Shown: in pieces, positions 53,179 to 62,197 of the stretch | Numbering within the stretch: the first letter of the stretch is position 1 | Layout: every line of letters begins with the position of its first letter | Origin: Akkermansia sp. | GTDB lineage: Bacteria; Verrucomicrobiota; Verrucomicrobiia; Verrucomicrobiales; Akkermansiaceae | Assembly (NCBI GenBank): GCA_017555205.1 | Contig: JAFZGW010000033.1 | Location: 79,547 to 143,546, forward strand | Length of the DNA: 64,000 nucleotides | Direction of reading: 5' to 3' | Notes under the pieces: model-generated | Databases searched by the model: none | What the model was told of the DNA's origin: nothing | Seen by the model: only the letters and a program-made list of their open reading frames with translations | Translations under genes and position numbers: made by a program

Positions 53179-55020
53179 ATGGCAAATACTCATCAATTTC
53201 AGACCGAAGTCCGCCAACTGCTCGACATCGTGATTCATGCATTCTACAGCGACCGCGAAGTATTCGTGCGTGAGCTGGTGTCGAATGCCTCCGACGCACT
53301 CGAAAAGCTGCGCCTCAAGCAATTGACGAATGCCGCTGTATATGAACCGGAGCGCGAACTGCGCATCTCCATCACTACCGATGAAGAGGGCAAAACTCTC
53401 ACCATTGCCGATGCCGGCATCGGCATGACCCAAGAGGAAGTAGTGGAATACCTTGGCACCATCGCCCACTCCGGCACCAAGAAGTTCCTCGAAATGATGA
53501 AAGAGAGCCAAGGCGGCACTCAAGATCTCATCGGCCAGTTCGGCGTAGGTTTCTACAGCGTGTTCATGGCTGCGGATTCGGTGGAGGTAACCACACGTTC
53601 CTGGCAGCCGGATGCCGTGCCCGTGAAATGGACCAGCGATGGTCGCGAGGGCTACACGCTCGAAGAAGCCCCGGCAGATACCGCCCGCGGCACCTCCATC
53701 CTCATTCACCTGAAGGATGACGCCGCAGACTTCGCACGCGCCGAGCACCTGCGCCACATCATCAGCAAGTACAGCAACTTCGTCGGCTTCCCCATCGATT
53801 TCAACGGCGAGCACCTCAACACCGTGCAGGCTATTTGGATGAAGAGCAAGAAAGACGTCACCCCCGAGGAGTACGACGAGTTCTACAAGTTCACCGCCCA
53901 CAGCGAAAGCGCCCCCATGAGCTACATGCACTTCAGCGCAGATGCGCCCATCGTGCTCAATTCCGTGCTCTTTGTTCCGGAAGAAAACCCGGAGGCCATG
54001 GGCTTTGGACGCTGCGAGCCGCGCGTGGCACTCTACTGCCACAAGGTGCTCATTGACAACAAACCGGAGAACCTGCTGCCCGAGTGGCTGCGCTTCCTCA
54101 CCGGTGTGGTCGACAGCGAAGACCTCCCCCTCAACATCTCCCGCGAAATGTTGCAGGACAATTCACTGCTGCGCCGCATTTCGGGCATCATCACCAAGCG
54201 TTTCATTAAGCACCTCGAATCCTTGGCCAAGGACGACGCCGACAAGTACGAAACATTCTGGCGCCAGTACAGCCGCTACATCAAAGAGGGTATCGTAACC
54301 ACATGGGAACACAAGGATGCGCTCGGCAAGCTGCTGCGCTTCGAATCCACCTTCACCGAGCCCGGCAAGCTCACCTCCTTCGCCGACTATGTTGGTCGCA
54401 TGAAGGAAAACCAAAAGGATGTGTATGTGCTCTTCGGTGCCTCCCGCGCCCAACTCGAGCACAGCCCGTACTTGGATGCCCTCACCGCACGCGGCTTCGA
54501 GGTAGCCTTCTTCACTGACGGCGGCGACCAGTTCGTGGTAGACTCGCTCATGAAGGTTGAGGATAAGGAGATTAAAGCCATTGACCGCGCCAATCTCGAC
54601 CTTCCTCCGCTGGAAAACCAGCCCGACCGCCCCGGTTTGGATGACGAGCAAGCCAAAAGCCTGACCGAATGGGTGGCAGATACCCACAAGGATGCCTTCA
54701 GCAAGGTGACAACCAGCGACCGCGCCCTCACCGCACCCGCTATCGCGCTGCAGGGTGAGAACGATATCTCCCCCGATATCAAGGCCTACCTGAAAGCCAT
54801 GGGTCAACCCGTCCCCGAGGTGCACCCCGAGATTGCCTTCAACCCGCACAGCCCGATTGTGCAGCGCCTGGCTGAACTGCGCAGCGAGAACGAAGAGCTT
54901 GCCACCCTACTGGCAGATCAGCTCATCAACACCGCCCTGCTGCGCGCCGGCATGCTCGAAGACCCCGCCAAACTTGCGGACAACACGCAGGCCCTGCTCG
55001 AGAAACTGCTTAGCAAGTAA
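53179..55020 (+). CDS. htpG: Molecular chaperone HtpG (Hsp90)
   Basis: The 613-residue protein is full length HtpG. The GHKL ATPase domain has ELVSNASDALEKL (about 35-47), ADAGIGM (about 82) and GQFGVGFYSVFM (about 119-130). The middle domain has the catalytic-loop region SREMLQDN and LRFES, and a C-terminal dimerisation domain follows. It assists maturation and recovery of client proteins. It is followed by a terminator. Confidence 0.97.
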   Translation: MANTHQFQTEVRQLLDIVIHAFYSDREVFVRELVSNASDALEKLRLKQLTNAAVYEPERELRISITTDEEGKTLTIADAGIGMTQEEVVEYLGTIAHSGTKKFLEMMKESQGGTQDLIGQFGVGFYSVFMAADSVEVTTRSWQPDAVPVKWTSDGREGYTLEEAPADTARGTSILIHLKDDAADFARAEHLRHIISKYSNFVGFPIDFNGEHLNTVQAIWMKSKKDVTPEEYDEFYKFTAHSESAPMSYMHFSADAPIVLNSVLFVPEENPEAMGFGRCEPRVALYCHKVLIDNKPENLLPEWLRFLTGVVDSEDLPLNISREMLQDNSLLRRISGIITKRFIKHLESLAKDDADKYETFWRQYSRYIKEGIVTTWEHKDALGKLLRFESTFTEPGKLTSFADYVGRMKENQKDVYVLFGASRAQLEHSPYLDALTARGFEVAFFTDGGDQFVVDSLMKVEDKEIKAIDRANLDLPPLENQPDRPGLDDEQAKSLTEWVADTHKDAFSKVTTSDRALTAPAIALQGENDISPDIKAYLKAMGQPVPEVHPEIAFNPHSPIVQRLAELRSENEELATLLADQLINTALLRAGMLEDPAKLADNTQALLEKLLSK

Positions 55021-55045
55021 AGCTACCGACCAAACTTCGGAATGT

Positions 55046-55083
55046 AAAAAGTCGCGCCCTGTAAACAGGACGCGACTTTTTAC
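55046..55083 (+). terminator. Intrinsic terminator after htpG
   Basis: AAAAAGTCGCG... pairs with ...CGCGACTTTTT around a TAAA loop (one mismatch in an 11-base core), between htpG and the convergent MerR gene. Confidence 0.88.
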
Positions 55084-55111
55084 ATTACTCTTTCTATCAT
55101 GAAAAAAAACT

Positions 55112-55624
55112 TTACTTATCCTCAAGCGAAGCAATGAGGGTCGGCATATCAGGCGTCATTTTACCGTCATCCATCATAGTCGGCAACGAGGCGATGCCTG
55201 CACGGGTAATGAGGGGGAAAGCGGCATCCGGGTCTTCGCCACTCTTCATGGCCTCCACCGCTGACTTGGTTCCTTCTATGAAAAAATCTACCAGCTTCAG
55301 GCTTCGGGCAACACGCTCCTGCATGTCGAGCAGGTTATTGCGAGCCTGAGTCATAATCTCCAAACGGTGCGTAAGAGTAGCCTCCCCCTGCACCGTGGCA
55401 TCGAAGAATTCCTTAATCTGGGCCAAGGTCACTCGTGCCTGTTTCAGGCACAATGCTCCGATGAGACAGGCCACGCTATCCTCGCCATACACGCGGCGCC
55501 CGGAAGGCGTGCGCTCTACATGGCGAATGATACCCGCCTTCTCATAATATCGGAGAGTGTGGACAGACAGCCCGGTCTTGCGTGCTAGGGCAGATATAGA
55601 ATATCGTACTTCTTTCGCGCTCAT
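55112..55624 (-). CDS. MerR-family transcriptional regulator
   Basis: The 170-residue protein begins MSAKEVRYSISALARKTGLS, a MerR winged-helix domain with HTLRYYEKAGII (about 20-31) and RRVYGEDSV. A coiled-coil dimerisation helix follows (about 80-120), then a short effector tail (about 130-170) without the Cys ligands of metal sensors, so the effector is unlikely to be a thiol-bound metal ion. The start is at 55624, since the upstream frame runs into the -35. A TTGACT (55669-55664)-N17-TTTATT (55646-55641) promoter precedes it. The divergent neighbour is rseP, which may be its target. Confidence 0.87.
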   Translation of the reverse strand: MSAKEVRYSISALARKTGLSVHTLRYYEKAGIIRHVERTPSGRRVYGEDSVACLIGALCLKQARVTLAQIKEFFDATVQGEATLTHRLEIMTQARNNLLDMQERVARSLKLVDFFIEGTKSAVEAMKSGEDPDAAFPLITRAGIASLPTMMDDGKMTPDMPTLIASLEDK

Positions 55625-55640
55625 GGATAACTTTAGAACG

Positions 55641-55669
55641 AATAAATCACATTTTGTTACTAAAGTCAA
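55641..55669 (-). promoter_or_regulatory. Predicted merR promoter
   Basis: TTGACT (55669-55664), 17 bases, TTTATT (55646-55641), 16 bases to the ATG at 55624. Confidence 0.5.
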
Positions 55670-55725
55670 GCAGAAATCCTCATATCAAAACAAGAGTTTT
55701 TCTCACATTATGGCAAAGCGGGGGC

Positions 55726-55754
55726 TTGCAAGCGCTCTGTGAATATGGCAATAT
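55726..55754 (+). promoter_or_regulatory. Predicted rseP promoter
   Basis: TTGCAA (55726-55731), 17 bases, CAATAT (55749-55754), 16 bases to the ATG at 55771. Confidence 0.45.
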
Positions 55755-55770
55755 AGCCCCCATATTCGTT

Positions 55771-57213
55771 ATGGACTCAATTCTCAGCTTTCTGCAAACG
55801 GCCGGTGTTATACTGCTGGTCATCATGTTTTTCAACCTCATGATTTTCGTGCATGAGCTTGGTCACTTTCTGGCCGGGCGCTGGCGCGGGGCTTATATTG
55901 ACCGATTCCAGATATGGTTCGGCAGCCCGATTTGGAGCAAAACCATCAACGGTGTCCGCTGGGGTATCGGTTGGCTGCCGCTGGGTGGTTTCGTTTCCCT
56001 GCCTCAGATGGAAGACATGGAGGCCATCGAGGGCAAGGCAGATATACCGAAAGACCTTAAACCGCTGAAAGCGATTGACAAAGTCATCATCGCCGCCGCC
56101 GGTCCCTTGTTCTCGCTGCTGCTGGCCTATGTATTTGCGGTAATTGTGTGGGGAGTAGGCAAGCCCGAGGCCGAGGTCATGGGCACCCGAATCGGCTACA
56201 TTGTGCCGGAATCGCCCGCTGCACAAGCCGGACTGTTACCCGGCGACAAGGTATTGGCTGTGGATGGCCGCACTGTCAGCAAGTGGATGGGCAACATGGA
56301 GGGCGTGCGCGAGCTCGTGGCGATGAGCGAGGGCGAAACCATCAAACTTACCATTGCCCGCCCTCAGGCAGACGGCAGCGAAAGCACCATGCAAATCAAT
56401 TGCGGCTACAGTGTGCCCGAAACCGGCTGGTGGCAGCGCAGCGCCCTGCGTCAAATCGGCGTACTGCCCACTCAACCCGCCATTGTGGGCGAGCTGCTCC
56501 CCGGCTCCCCCGCAGAGCAGGCAGGTCTGCAGACCGGCCAAACGATTACGGCTATTAACGGCACAGCAATCTACACCCCCTACGCCATTACCGAGCAGGC
56601 CGACAAGGGCGCCCCCATGCAGCTCAGTCTGCTGAACCCCGACGGCACCACCACCACCGCAACCATCACCCCCGCCCTGCCCGCCAACTGGCAAGGCAAG
56701 GAGGGCGCACACCCCATCCTTGGCTTCGGCTGGCAGCAAAGTGCCGCCAAGGTCGATTTCACCCACCCCTCCCCCCAGGCTCAAATCAACCAAAGCCTGA
56801 AGTGGATGAAGGACACGCTGGACAAAGTATGCTCGCCCGGCAGCAACATCGGTATGGAGCACCTCAGCGGCCCGGTAGGTATCGGCAACCACATGTACCA
56901 AATGTTCCAAGCCGACAACGGTGTAGGCTGGCGCCTCATCCTGTGGTTTGCCGTGGTGCTCAATGTGAACCTTGCCGTGCTTAACATACTGCCCCTGCCT
57001 GTGGTGGATGGTGGTCATGTGGTACTCGGGTTCATCGAAATGATTATCCGCCGTCCGGTCAAGGGCTGGCTGCTCGACTGGATTATGTACGGCTTCATCA
57101 TGCTGCTCATGGGCTTCTTTGTCTTCGTGACCTTCAAGGACGTAGGCGACATGGTAGGCGGGGAGTCCGCCCCGGAACTGCCCGCACCCGTTTTCACCAC
57201 CGAAAAGCCCTGA
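55771..57213 (+). CDS. rseP: Site-2 protease RseP (M50)
   Basis: The 480-residue intramembrane zinc protease has HELGH (28-32) in helix 1, two PDZ domains (about 130-220 and 230-310) and the second active-site motif in LPLPVVDGGHVVLG (about 410-423). It cleaves anti-sigma factors and leftover signal peptides within the membrane. The start at 55771 is chosen by homology (MDSILSFLQTAGVILLV). It precedes a small secreted protein by 15 bases. Confidence 0.95.
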   Translation: MDSILSFLQTAGVILLVIMFFNLMIFVHELGHFLAGRWRGAYIDRFQIWFGSPIWSKTINGVRWGIGWLPLGGFVSLPQMEDMEAIEGKADIPKDLKPLKAIDKVIIAAAGPLFSLLLAYVFAVIVWGVGKPEAEVMGTRIGYIVPESPAAQAGLLPGDKVLAVDGRTVSKWMGNMEGVRELVAMSEGETIKLTIARPQADGSESTMQINCGYSVPETGWWQRSALRQIGVLPTQPAIVGELLPGSPAEQAGLQTGQTITAINGTAIYTPYAITEQADKGAPMQLSLLNPDGTTTTATITPALPANWQGKEGAHPILGFGWQQSAAKVDFTHPSPQAQINQSLKWMKDTLDKVCSPGSNIGMEHLSGPVGIGNHMYQMFQADNGVGWRLILWFAVVLNVNLAVLNILPLPVVDGGHVVLGFIEMIIRRPVKGWLLDWIMYGFIMLLMGFFVFVTFKDVGDMVGGESAPELPAPVFTTEKP

Positions 57214-57228
57214 TTTCAGCATACAATC

Positions 57229-57633
57229 ATGCTTCGTCTCCTCAAGTGCGTATTGCTTGTGCCGGTCCTGCTGCTGCTCGGTTATGCAGCAGCAGACAAG
57301 GTGAACTCAGCAGCCACGGCACACCAAATCGTAGGGGTAGATGCCGCAGCCTACGGCGCCGTGCCGAACCACGATTGGGAATCCCTCAACCCCTTCGGCT
57401 GTCGCTATCGCTTCAACCTCGGCCCGGGGGAATTCGACCGCTTGCGCCGGCAACTCACCCCCCTCAACGGATGGGAGCTCTGCAAACCCATCAGCGTTTC
57501 CTACCCTTCCCTCAACGATATCGCCACAGAAGACTGCTACATCTACACCAATCACGACCTCCCCACCCTCGCACGCTGGGTTGTCTACAACCCCAAATCC
57601 CAGCTGCTCTACCTCGGCTATTACAGCCACTAA
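57229..57633 (+). CDS. Uncharacterised small exported protein
   Basis: The 134-residue protein has an N-terminal signal or anchor helix (about 5-20, LKCVLLVPVLLLLGYAA). The soluble part contains HDWESLNPFGCRYRFNLGPGEF and ends NPKSQLLYLGYYSH; two Cys (in FGCRY and EDCY) might pair. It is not recognised. It follows rseP closely and is probably cotranscribed. Its stop is 18 bases from the end of the convergent recombinase gene. Confidence 0.65.
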   Translation: MLRLLKCVLLVPVLLLLGYAAADKVNSAATAHQIVGVDAAAYGAVPNHDWESLNPFGCRYRFNLGPGEFDRLRRQLTPLNGWELCKPISVSYPSLNDIATEDCYIYTNHDLPTLARWVVYNPKSQLLYLGYYSH

Positions 57634-57651
57634 GCAGGGTACTTTCGCGCC

Positions 57652-58638
57652 TCACTCCCAAAACTCAGCAGCATTCCCCACGCGCCCCATGCTCACATAG
57701 CGCGTGCGCAGCAGCGAGCTATCTCGGTGGCCGATCTCGTATTGCAATTCGCTATAACTGCGAAAATGGCACAAGTGATAGCTGGCAAAGGTGTGCCGCA
57801 ATACATCCGGTACCCAGTAGCGAAATCCTGCCATGCGGCGCAAGGCTCGCCAGTGGCGAATCCATTGAGGCGGACAAATTCGCCCCGTAGCAACGGCACA
57901 GCTCTGCAGCAGGCGCAGCAGCGGCGGATGTATGGTAACCAAGCGGGCTCCACCGGTTTTGCTGTGCCGGGGTAAAATGCAAATACTCCGCCCCGCCAAA
58001 TCCACATGCGCCCAGCTCAGGCGCGCAACCTCGTGCGGGCGTATACCGGCATACAGCATCATGCCCACCGCCGCCAGGCAACTGCCACCCCGAAAGTGTT
58101 TTGCAGTTTCCAACAGCTGCTTAATTTCATGCGCTTGCAGTATTTCTATGCGCTGCTCCACCACCTTGGGCACTTCCACCCGCGCTACCGGGTTCTCACG
58201 GCACCACCCCTTTTTTATGGCTGTTCCGAATACTCCGCTGAGCACCAACCGAGCCTTCTGCCGCTGGCGTGGTGTGTCAAACGCCTGCTCTATGTACTGC
58301 GCACACTCCCCCGAACTAATAGCACGCACCCGCCGCTGCGATAATCCCCGGCATTTCTTCATAAATCGGCGCGTAAAATAGCGAAAATCCCACAGCGTGC
58401 GCTGCCGCCGCCCTTCGCGCGCGGCCAATGCTGCCTCCACCGCCCGCGCAAATGTTACCGTCTTCTCTTGCCGACGAAGTTCCGCCGCCCCTACCGATAT
58501 ACACAGACGCGCTCGTTTTACTCGACCTCGTCCATTCGCCAAAGCTTCCTTCGCTATCAACGCCGCCTCTATTACATCCACACCCGTGCTCTTTAATATC
58601 GCAAGTGCCGCTATTTCTTTTGTTGATATCTGTTTCAT
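57652..58638 (-). CDS. Tyrosine recombinase B, putative inverter of the promoter of surface protein B
   Basis: The 328-residue tyrosine recombinase is a clear paralogue of recombinase A: long blocks such as CAQYIEQAFDTPRQRQKAR and HSKTGGARLVTIHPPL are shared. Catalytic elements are Arg in YAGIRPHEVARL, Lys in HSKTGG, LRHTFASYH, GHRD and a terminal Tyr in LRTRYVSM; the residue three before the LRHT Arg is Asp rather than His in both paralogues. It diverges from the PEP-CTERM gene at 58813 across an inverted-repeat segment. Upstream, TTGACT-N17 leads only to ATGGAA as the -10, a poor promoter, so it should be weakly expressed in this orientation. Confidence 0.88.
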   Translation of the reverse strand: MKQISTKEIAALAILKSTGVDVIEAALIAKEALANGRGRVKRARLCISVGAAELRRQEKTVTFARAVEAALAAREGRRQRTLWDFRYFTRRFMKKCRGLSQRRVRAISSGECAQYIEQAFDTPRQRQKARLVLSGVFGTAIKKGWCRENPVARVEVPKVVEQRIEILQAHEIKQLLETAKHFRGGSCLAAVGMMLYAGIRPHEVARLSWAHVDLAGRSICILPRHSKTGGARLVTIHPPLLRLLQSCAVATGRICPPQWIRHWRALRRMAGFRYWVPDVLRHTFASYHLCHFRSYSELQYEIGHRDSSLLRTRYVSMGRVGNAAEFWE

Positions 58639-58646
58639 TCTTCCAT

Positions 58647-58796
58647 CCCTTTCGGAAACCGTAAGTCAAACATATTTCTTGGCTGTATACAAATAATTTT
58701 TATTGCTTCGCTGCGAGTTTACAATTTACGGGTATGTTTTTTTAACTCGCTCATTTCGATAGGATAATATAGAATTACTTACGGTTTCCGAAAGGG
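58647..58796. repeat. Candidate invertible promoter segment B with perfect 20-bp inverted-repeat arms
   Basis: The left arm (58647-58666, CCCTTTCGGAAACCGTAAGT) is exactly repeated in inverse at 58777-58796, enclosing 110 bases between recombinase and surface protein. On the recombinase side TTGACT (58669-58664) directly joins the arm; its ACT is the inner end of the arm. At the other end the bases before the arm read ATT, so the corresponding hexamer is ATTACT. The arm is followed by TATACT (58797-58802), ten bases before the surface gene ATG. Inversion would convert ATTACT to TTGACT, building TTGACT-N17-TATACT. Confidence 0.82.
58742..58770 (+). promoter_or_regulatory. Promoter inside segment B facing the surface gene in the present orientation
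   Basis: TTAACT (58742-58747), 17 bases, TAATAT (58765-58770). The transcript would begin at the right arm, about 36 bases before the ATG at 58813. After inversion it would face the recombinase. Confidence 0.5.
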
Positions 58797-58812
58797 TATA
58801 CTCACGTTCCGT

Positions 58813-61800
58813 ATGAAACCTCATCTCCCTATATCTCTATTAACAGCCGTTGTGGCTTCCCTTTTCATTCAACCGGTCTCGGCACTGGAACTGCCCGACA
58901 ATTACGAGATGGTTGACGTGTGGACACCAAGCTATATCAAAGGTTACACCAACAACTCTGCGTCCGACTATTGCGTCTTCTACTTCTGGACGGATGATAT
59001 TGAGTTCTCCCCCGGCACCTACTCCGGCTGGACCTCCTCCACTCCCCTCTTCACCGGCGGCAATCTTATCTTCACCTCCATCGATACCGCTGCCCCCAAC
59101 TCCGTCAAGTTCACCGGCGGTAGCTCCAGAGCTTTCTCAGAACCTGCCACCCTCACCTTTGATTCGCTCAGTAATCTGACCATTAGCGGCAACGCCGGTA
59201 ATGGTGGAGCGATTTATTTGGGTACAAGCGGTGCGCTCTACATACAAAATGTGAACGATGGCGTTTCTTCTTCGGATAATGCAGATGTGGTATTTTCCGG
59301 AAATAGACTCTCGTCAGACTATGGTGGAGCTATTTATGCCGACGGTTCGAGTGCAAAAATCGAAATCACCCACAATGGCGATATCAGCTTCAGTGGCAAT
59401 TACGCAAGCTACTACGGCGGTGCTATTTATTCTAACGGGGCAAGTATCAACATATCTGACAACGAGAACATCAGCTTCAGTGGCAATTCCGCAGGCTACT
59501 ACGGCGGTGCTATTTATTCTAACGGGGCAAGTATCAACATATCTGACAACGAGAACATCAGCTTCAGTGGCAATAGCACACGCTATTACTACGGTGGCGC
59601 TATTTATTCTAGCAGTGCTATTGACATCAACGGAAATAATGATATCAGCTTCACGAACAACAAGAGCAGCAACTCTTACGGCGGTGCCATTTACTCAGAT
59701 AGCAGCCTCGATATCAGCGGTAATAATGATGTGATTTTCAGTAGCAACTCTTCATCCAACAGCGGTGGTGCTATCTACGCCACCAACAGCGTGAATATCA
59801 GCAATAACGGGGATGTCTATTTCGGCAGCAATTTAACCCAGAGCACCAGCAACAACTACTATCAGGGCGGCGCCATTTACTCAGGGAGCAATATTTCAAT
59901 ATTGGGCAATGACAGTGTTGTATTTGAAAAAAATTATGAGAGACGTAGCGGGCGACTGCGCGGCATCTATCAAACGAGCGGCAACTTAAATTTATCAGCC
60001 GGTGAAGGCCAACATATTACCATCTATGACTCGGTATATTCTGAAGGAAGCAGTTACTCAGCTAACTTTAACGCCGATTATGAAGATAGCAATGGCAAAA
60101 TTCAGAAAGCCACGGGCGACATCATCTTTAGCGGTAAATACGCGGCAGAGCATTTGGCAGAGGTAACGGGTTCCACCGCATCATCTTCGGCAATAAGCAA
60201 TTCACAAACGAGCGGAATTTATAAACACATCACCCTATATGGCGGCACCCTGCAAGTGGTAGACGGAGCCACGCTGAACGGTCGCGGCTTAACCATAGCG
60301 GCGGACAGCAATGCCAAACTGCTACTGCGAGATGCCTCGATGGGACACAGCAGCTATAATTTCACATTCAACAACGGCACCGAGCTTGAATTGCAGGGAA
60401 AAAACACATTAAACGCAAGAAACCTTTACTTCAACTCCGGCAGCACGCTGACCACCACAGTGGGGCAAGAGAACCTCACCTCGGCAGTCCTGAGCCTCGG
60501 CAGCACCTATGTGTATACCTACGACAATTTCACCATCAACTTGACAAGCAACGACAGCATACGCAGCGGGTCTTACAAAATATTGAGCACCAGCGGTTCT
60601 TCCTATTTCAAGACAGGGAGCAACTGGACAGCAGCCAATGTAACCGTGAACGGCAGCGGGGATGCAGCACGCGCGGAATTCAACGACTTGGTATGGGAAA
60701 ACGGTACGCTGTACTACAAGGTCGGCCGCAATATCTGGAACAATAAGAGCGGGAATCGCCTGTGGAACGAAACATCGGACAACTGGACGATGAACGGTCG
60801 CAGCTATACCTACCTGAACGGCATGGACGTCTACTTCACCGACGAAGGCGCCGGTGTAGTAAGACTGTCGGGCAACATCGCCCCTGCTACTATCGAGGTG
60901 AATAACAGCGAGGGTAATGACTACACCTTCACCGCTGCTAACAGAAACAGCAAGCTGACCGGCGGTACAAGCATCACCAAAAACGGCACCGGCACCCTGA
61001 CTATCACCGCAGCCAACGAACACAGCGGCGCCACCGTGCTGAATGCAGGCACCCTGAACTTGTACAACAGCACCGCCTTGGGTACCACAGCCGACGGCGG
61101 TACAGCCACGGTAAGCACGGCAAGCGGTTCCACGCTGGGTATCGGCAACAAGAGCCATGTGGTATTGGCAGGCGACAACAGCATCAAAGGTACGGTGAAC
61201 ATAGAGAGCGGCTCCGCTCTTTACATTCGAGGCAAAGGCTACGAGGCCGAAACCAGCAATGTGGCGGGTACCCTCATCTTTGACGGAGCCAACGGCAGCA
61301 CGAACAATGCCGGCACCCTGAGCGGCAGCGGTCGAGTGCGAGTTAACAACAGCACGGTGCAATTCGCTAAACTGAGCAACTTCAGCGGCGATTTGACCAT
61401 ATCCGGCGAGGATGCTCAACTGAAGCTCGGCAGCAATAACCTTACCGTACGCAAAGGCAGCGACCTGAGTTTCAGCTCCGACAACGGTGGAGCAATGCTC
61501 AGTGCCGCCCGAATCACCGTGGCAGACGGGGGTAATCTCGAAGTAGAAGACCTCACCCTGAATATTGCAGACGTTCAATACTCACGACTGACAGATTCCG
61601 GTGCCATGCTTGACTTGGGTACGACCTACAACACCATCGTAGGCGGCACCATCAACGCTGATTTGGTCACACTGAACATGGGAGCCAGCTACACGGCCAA
61701 TGGTGCTGCGCTGAGTCTCAATGACCGAGGTGAGCTTACCTTAGCTGTTACAAAAACAGCCACTAAGAAGATTGACCTCTACCTTGATCCCACGACAACT

Positions 61801-62085
61801 TACGCCGCAAACGCGCAGGTGATTCTGTTCACCGATGTCGCGACCGCCAACTTCATTGCCGATAACAGCATGGGGCTCAAAGCCGGTTCCGGACAGATTT
61901 ACACGCTGAATGCAAACAATTATTTCAGCAGTGCATGGCTTAATGACGACACAACGCTCGTATACGACACCAACCTCGGTGTAGTGTACCTGGAAGGCGT
62001 AAACGCCATACCTGAGCCGACCAGCGCCACACTTTCACTGCTGGCCTTGACCGCACTGGCAGCCCGCCGCCGTCGACGCGCCTGA
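58813..62085 (+). CDS. Pmp-repeat PEP-CTERM surface protein B, putatively phase-variable
   Basis: The 1,090-residue protein shares its signal peptide start with protein A (MKPHLPISLLTAV; likely cut after VSA). Residues about 130-370 hold GGAIYS and ISFSGN units, a chlamydial Pmp-like pattern. Residues about 640-770 resemble autotransporter-associated beta-strand repeats (GTGTLTITAANEHSGATVLN). The end, IPEPTSATLSLLALTAL then ARRRRR, is a PEP-CTERM tail. It is probably surface-displayed through exosortase. Near-identical 87-base tandem units lie at 59413-59574. The start follows the invertible segment by 16 bases. Stem-loops after the gene act as terminators. Confidence 0.92.
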   Translation: MKPHLPISLLTAVVASLFIQPVSALELPDNYEMVDVWTPSYIKGYTNNSASDYCVFYFWTDDIEFSPGTYSGWTSSTPLFTGGNLIFTSIDTAAPNSVKFTGGSSRAFSEPATLTFDSLSNLTISGNAGNGGAIYLGTSGALYIQNVNDGVSSSDNADVVFSGNRLSSDYGGAIYADGSSAKIEITHNGDISFSGNYASYYGGAIYSNGASINISDNENISFSGNSAGYYGGAIYSNGASINISDNENISFSGNSTRYYYGGAIYSSSAIDINGNNDISFTNNKSSNSYGGAIYSDSSLDISGNNDVIFSSNSSSNSGGAIYATNSVNISNNGDVYFGSNLTQSTSNNYYQGGAIYSGSNISILGNDSVVFEKNYERRSGRLRGIYQTSGNLNLSAGEGQHITIYDSVYSEGSSYSANFNADYEDSNGKIQKATGDIIFSGKYAAEHLAEVTGSTASSSAISNSQTSGIYKHITLYGGTLQVVDGATLNGRGLTIAADSNAKLLLRDASMGHSSYNFTFNNGTELELQGKNTLNARNLYFNSGSTLTTTVGQENLTSAVLSLGSTYVYTYDNFTINLTSNDSIRSGSYKILSTSGSSYFKTGSNWTAANVTVNGSGDAARAEFNDLVWENGTLYYKVGRNIWNNKSGNRLWNETSDNWTMNGRSYTYLNGMDVYFTDEGAGVVRLSGNIAPATIEVNNSEGNDYTFTAANRNSKLTGGTSITKNGTGTLTITAANEHSGATVLNAGTLNLYNSTALGTTADGGTATVSTASGSTLGIGNKSHVVLAGDNSIKGTVNIESGSALYIRGKGYEAETSNVAGTLIFDGANGSTNNAGTLSGSGRVRVNNSTVQFAKLSNFSGDLTISGEDAQLKLGSNNLTVRKGSDLSFSSDNGGAMLSAARITVADGGNLEVEDLTLNIADVQYSRLTDSGAMLDLGTTYNTIVGGTINADLVTLNMGASYTANGAALSLNDRGELTLAVTKTATKKIDLYLDPTTTYAANAQVILFTDVATANFIADNSMGLKAGSGQIYTLNANNYFSSAWLNDDTTLVYDTNLGVVYLEGVNAIPEPTSATLSLLALTALAARRRRRA
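59413..59574 (+). repeat. 87-bp tandem coding repeat in surface protein B
   Basis: A stretch of 75 bases starting at 59413 recurs identically at 59500 (period 87 bases), encoding GGAIYSNGASINISDNENI. It is in frame, so copy-number change would alter repeat count only. Confidence 0.85.
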
Positions 62086-62097
62086 CGCCCTATGAAT

Positions 62098-62125
62098 CCC
62101 GGGCGTATTGCCCGGGCGCCCTTTT
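62098..62125 (+). terminator. Terminator after surface protein B
   Basis: CCCGGGC (62098-62104) pairs with GCCCGGG (62110-62116), followed by CGCCC and TTTTGTT. Confidence 0.75.
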
Positions 62126-62140
62126 GTTGAAAAAGCTAAG

Positions 62141-62176
62141 AAAATCCCGGTAGATGGCAGCATCTACCGGGATTTT
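62141..62176. terminator. Bidirectional terminator between surface protein B and hisS
   Basis: A perfect 16-base stem (62141-62156 with 62161-62176) starting AAAA and ending TTTT, four-base loop; it fits termination of hisS on the minus strand and of the surface gene on the plus strand. Confidence 0.9.
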
Positions 62177-62197
62177 CATTATCTGATTTCGGAAATT

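Noticed and set aside
52996..54042. Minus-strand open frame of 348 codons
   Set aside because: Antisense to htpG, which has all family motifs.
55112..57213. rseP and its flanking MerR regulator as a stress-response sigma/anti-sigma locus
   Set aside because: No sigma factor or anti-sigma gene is present here; MerR is a different class of regulator.
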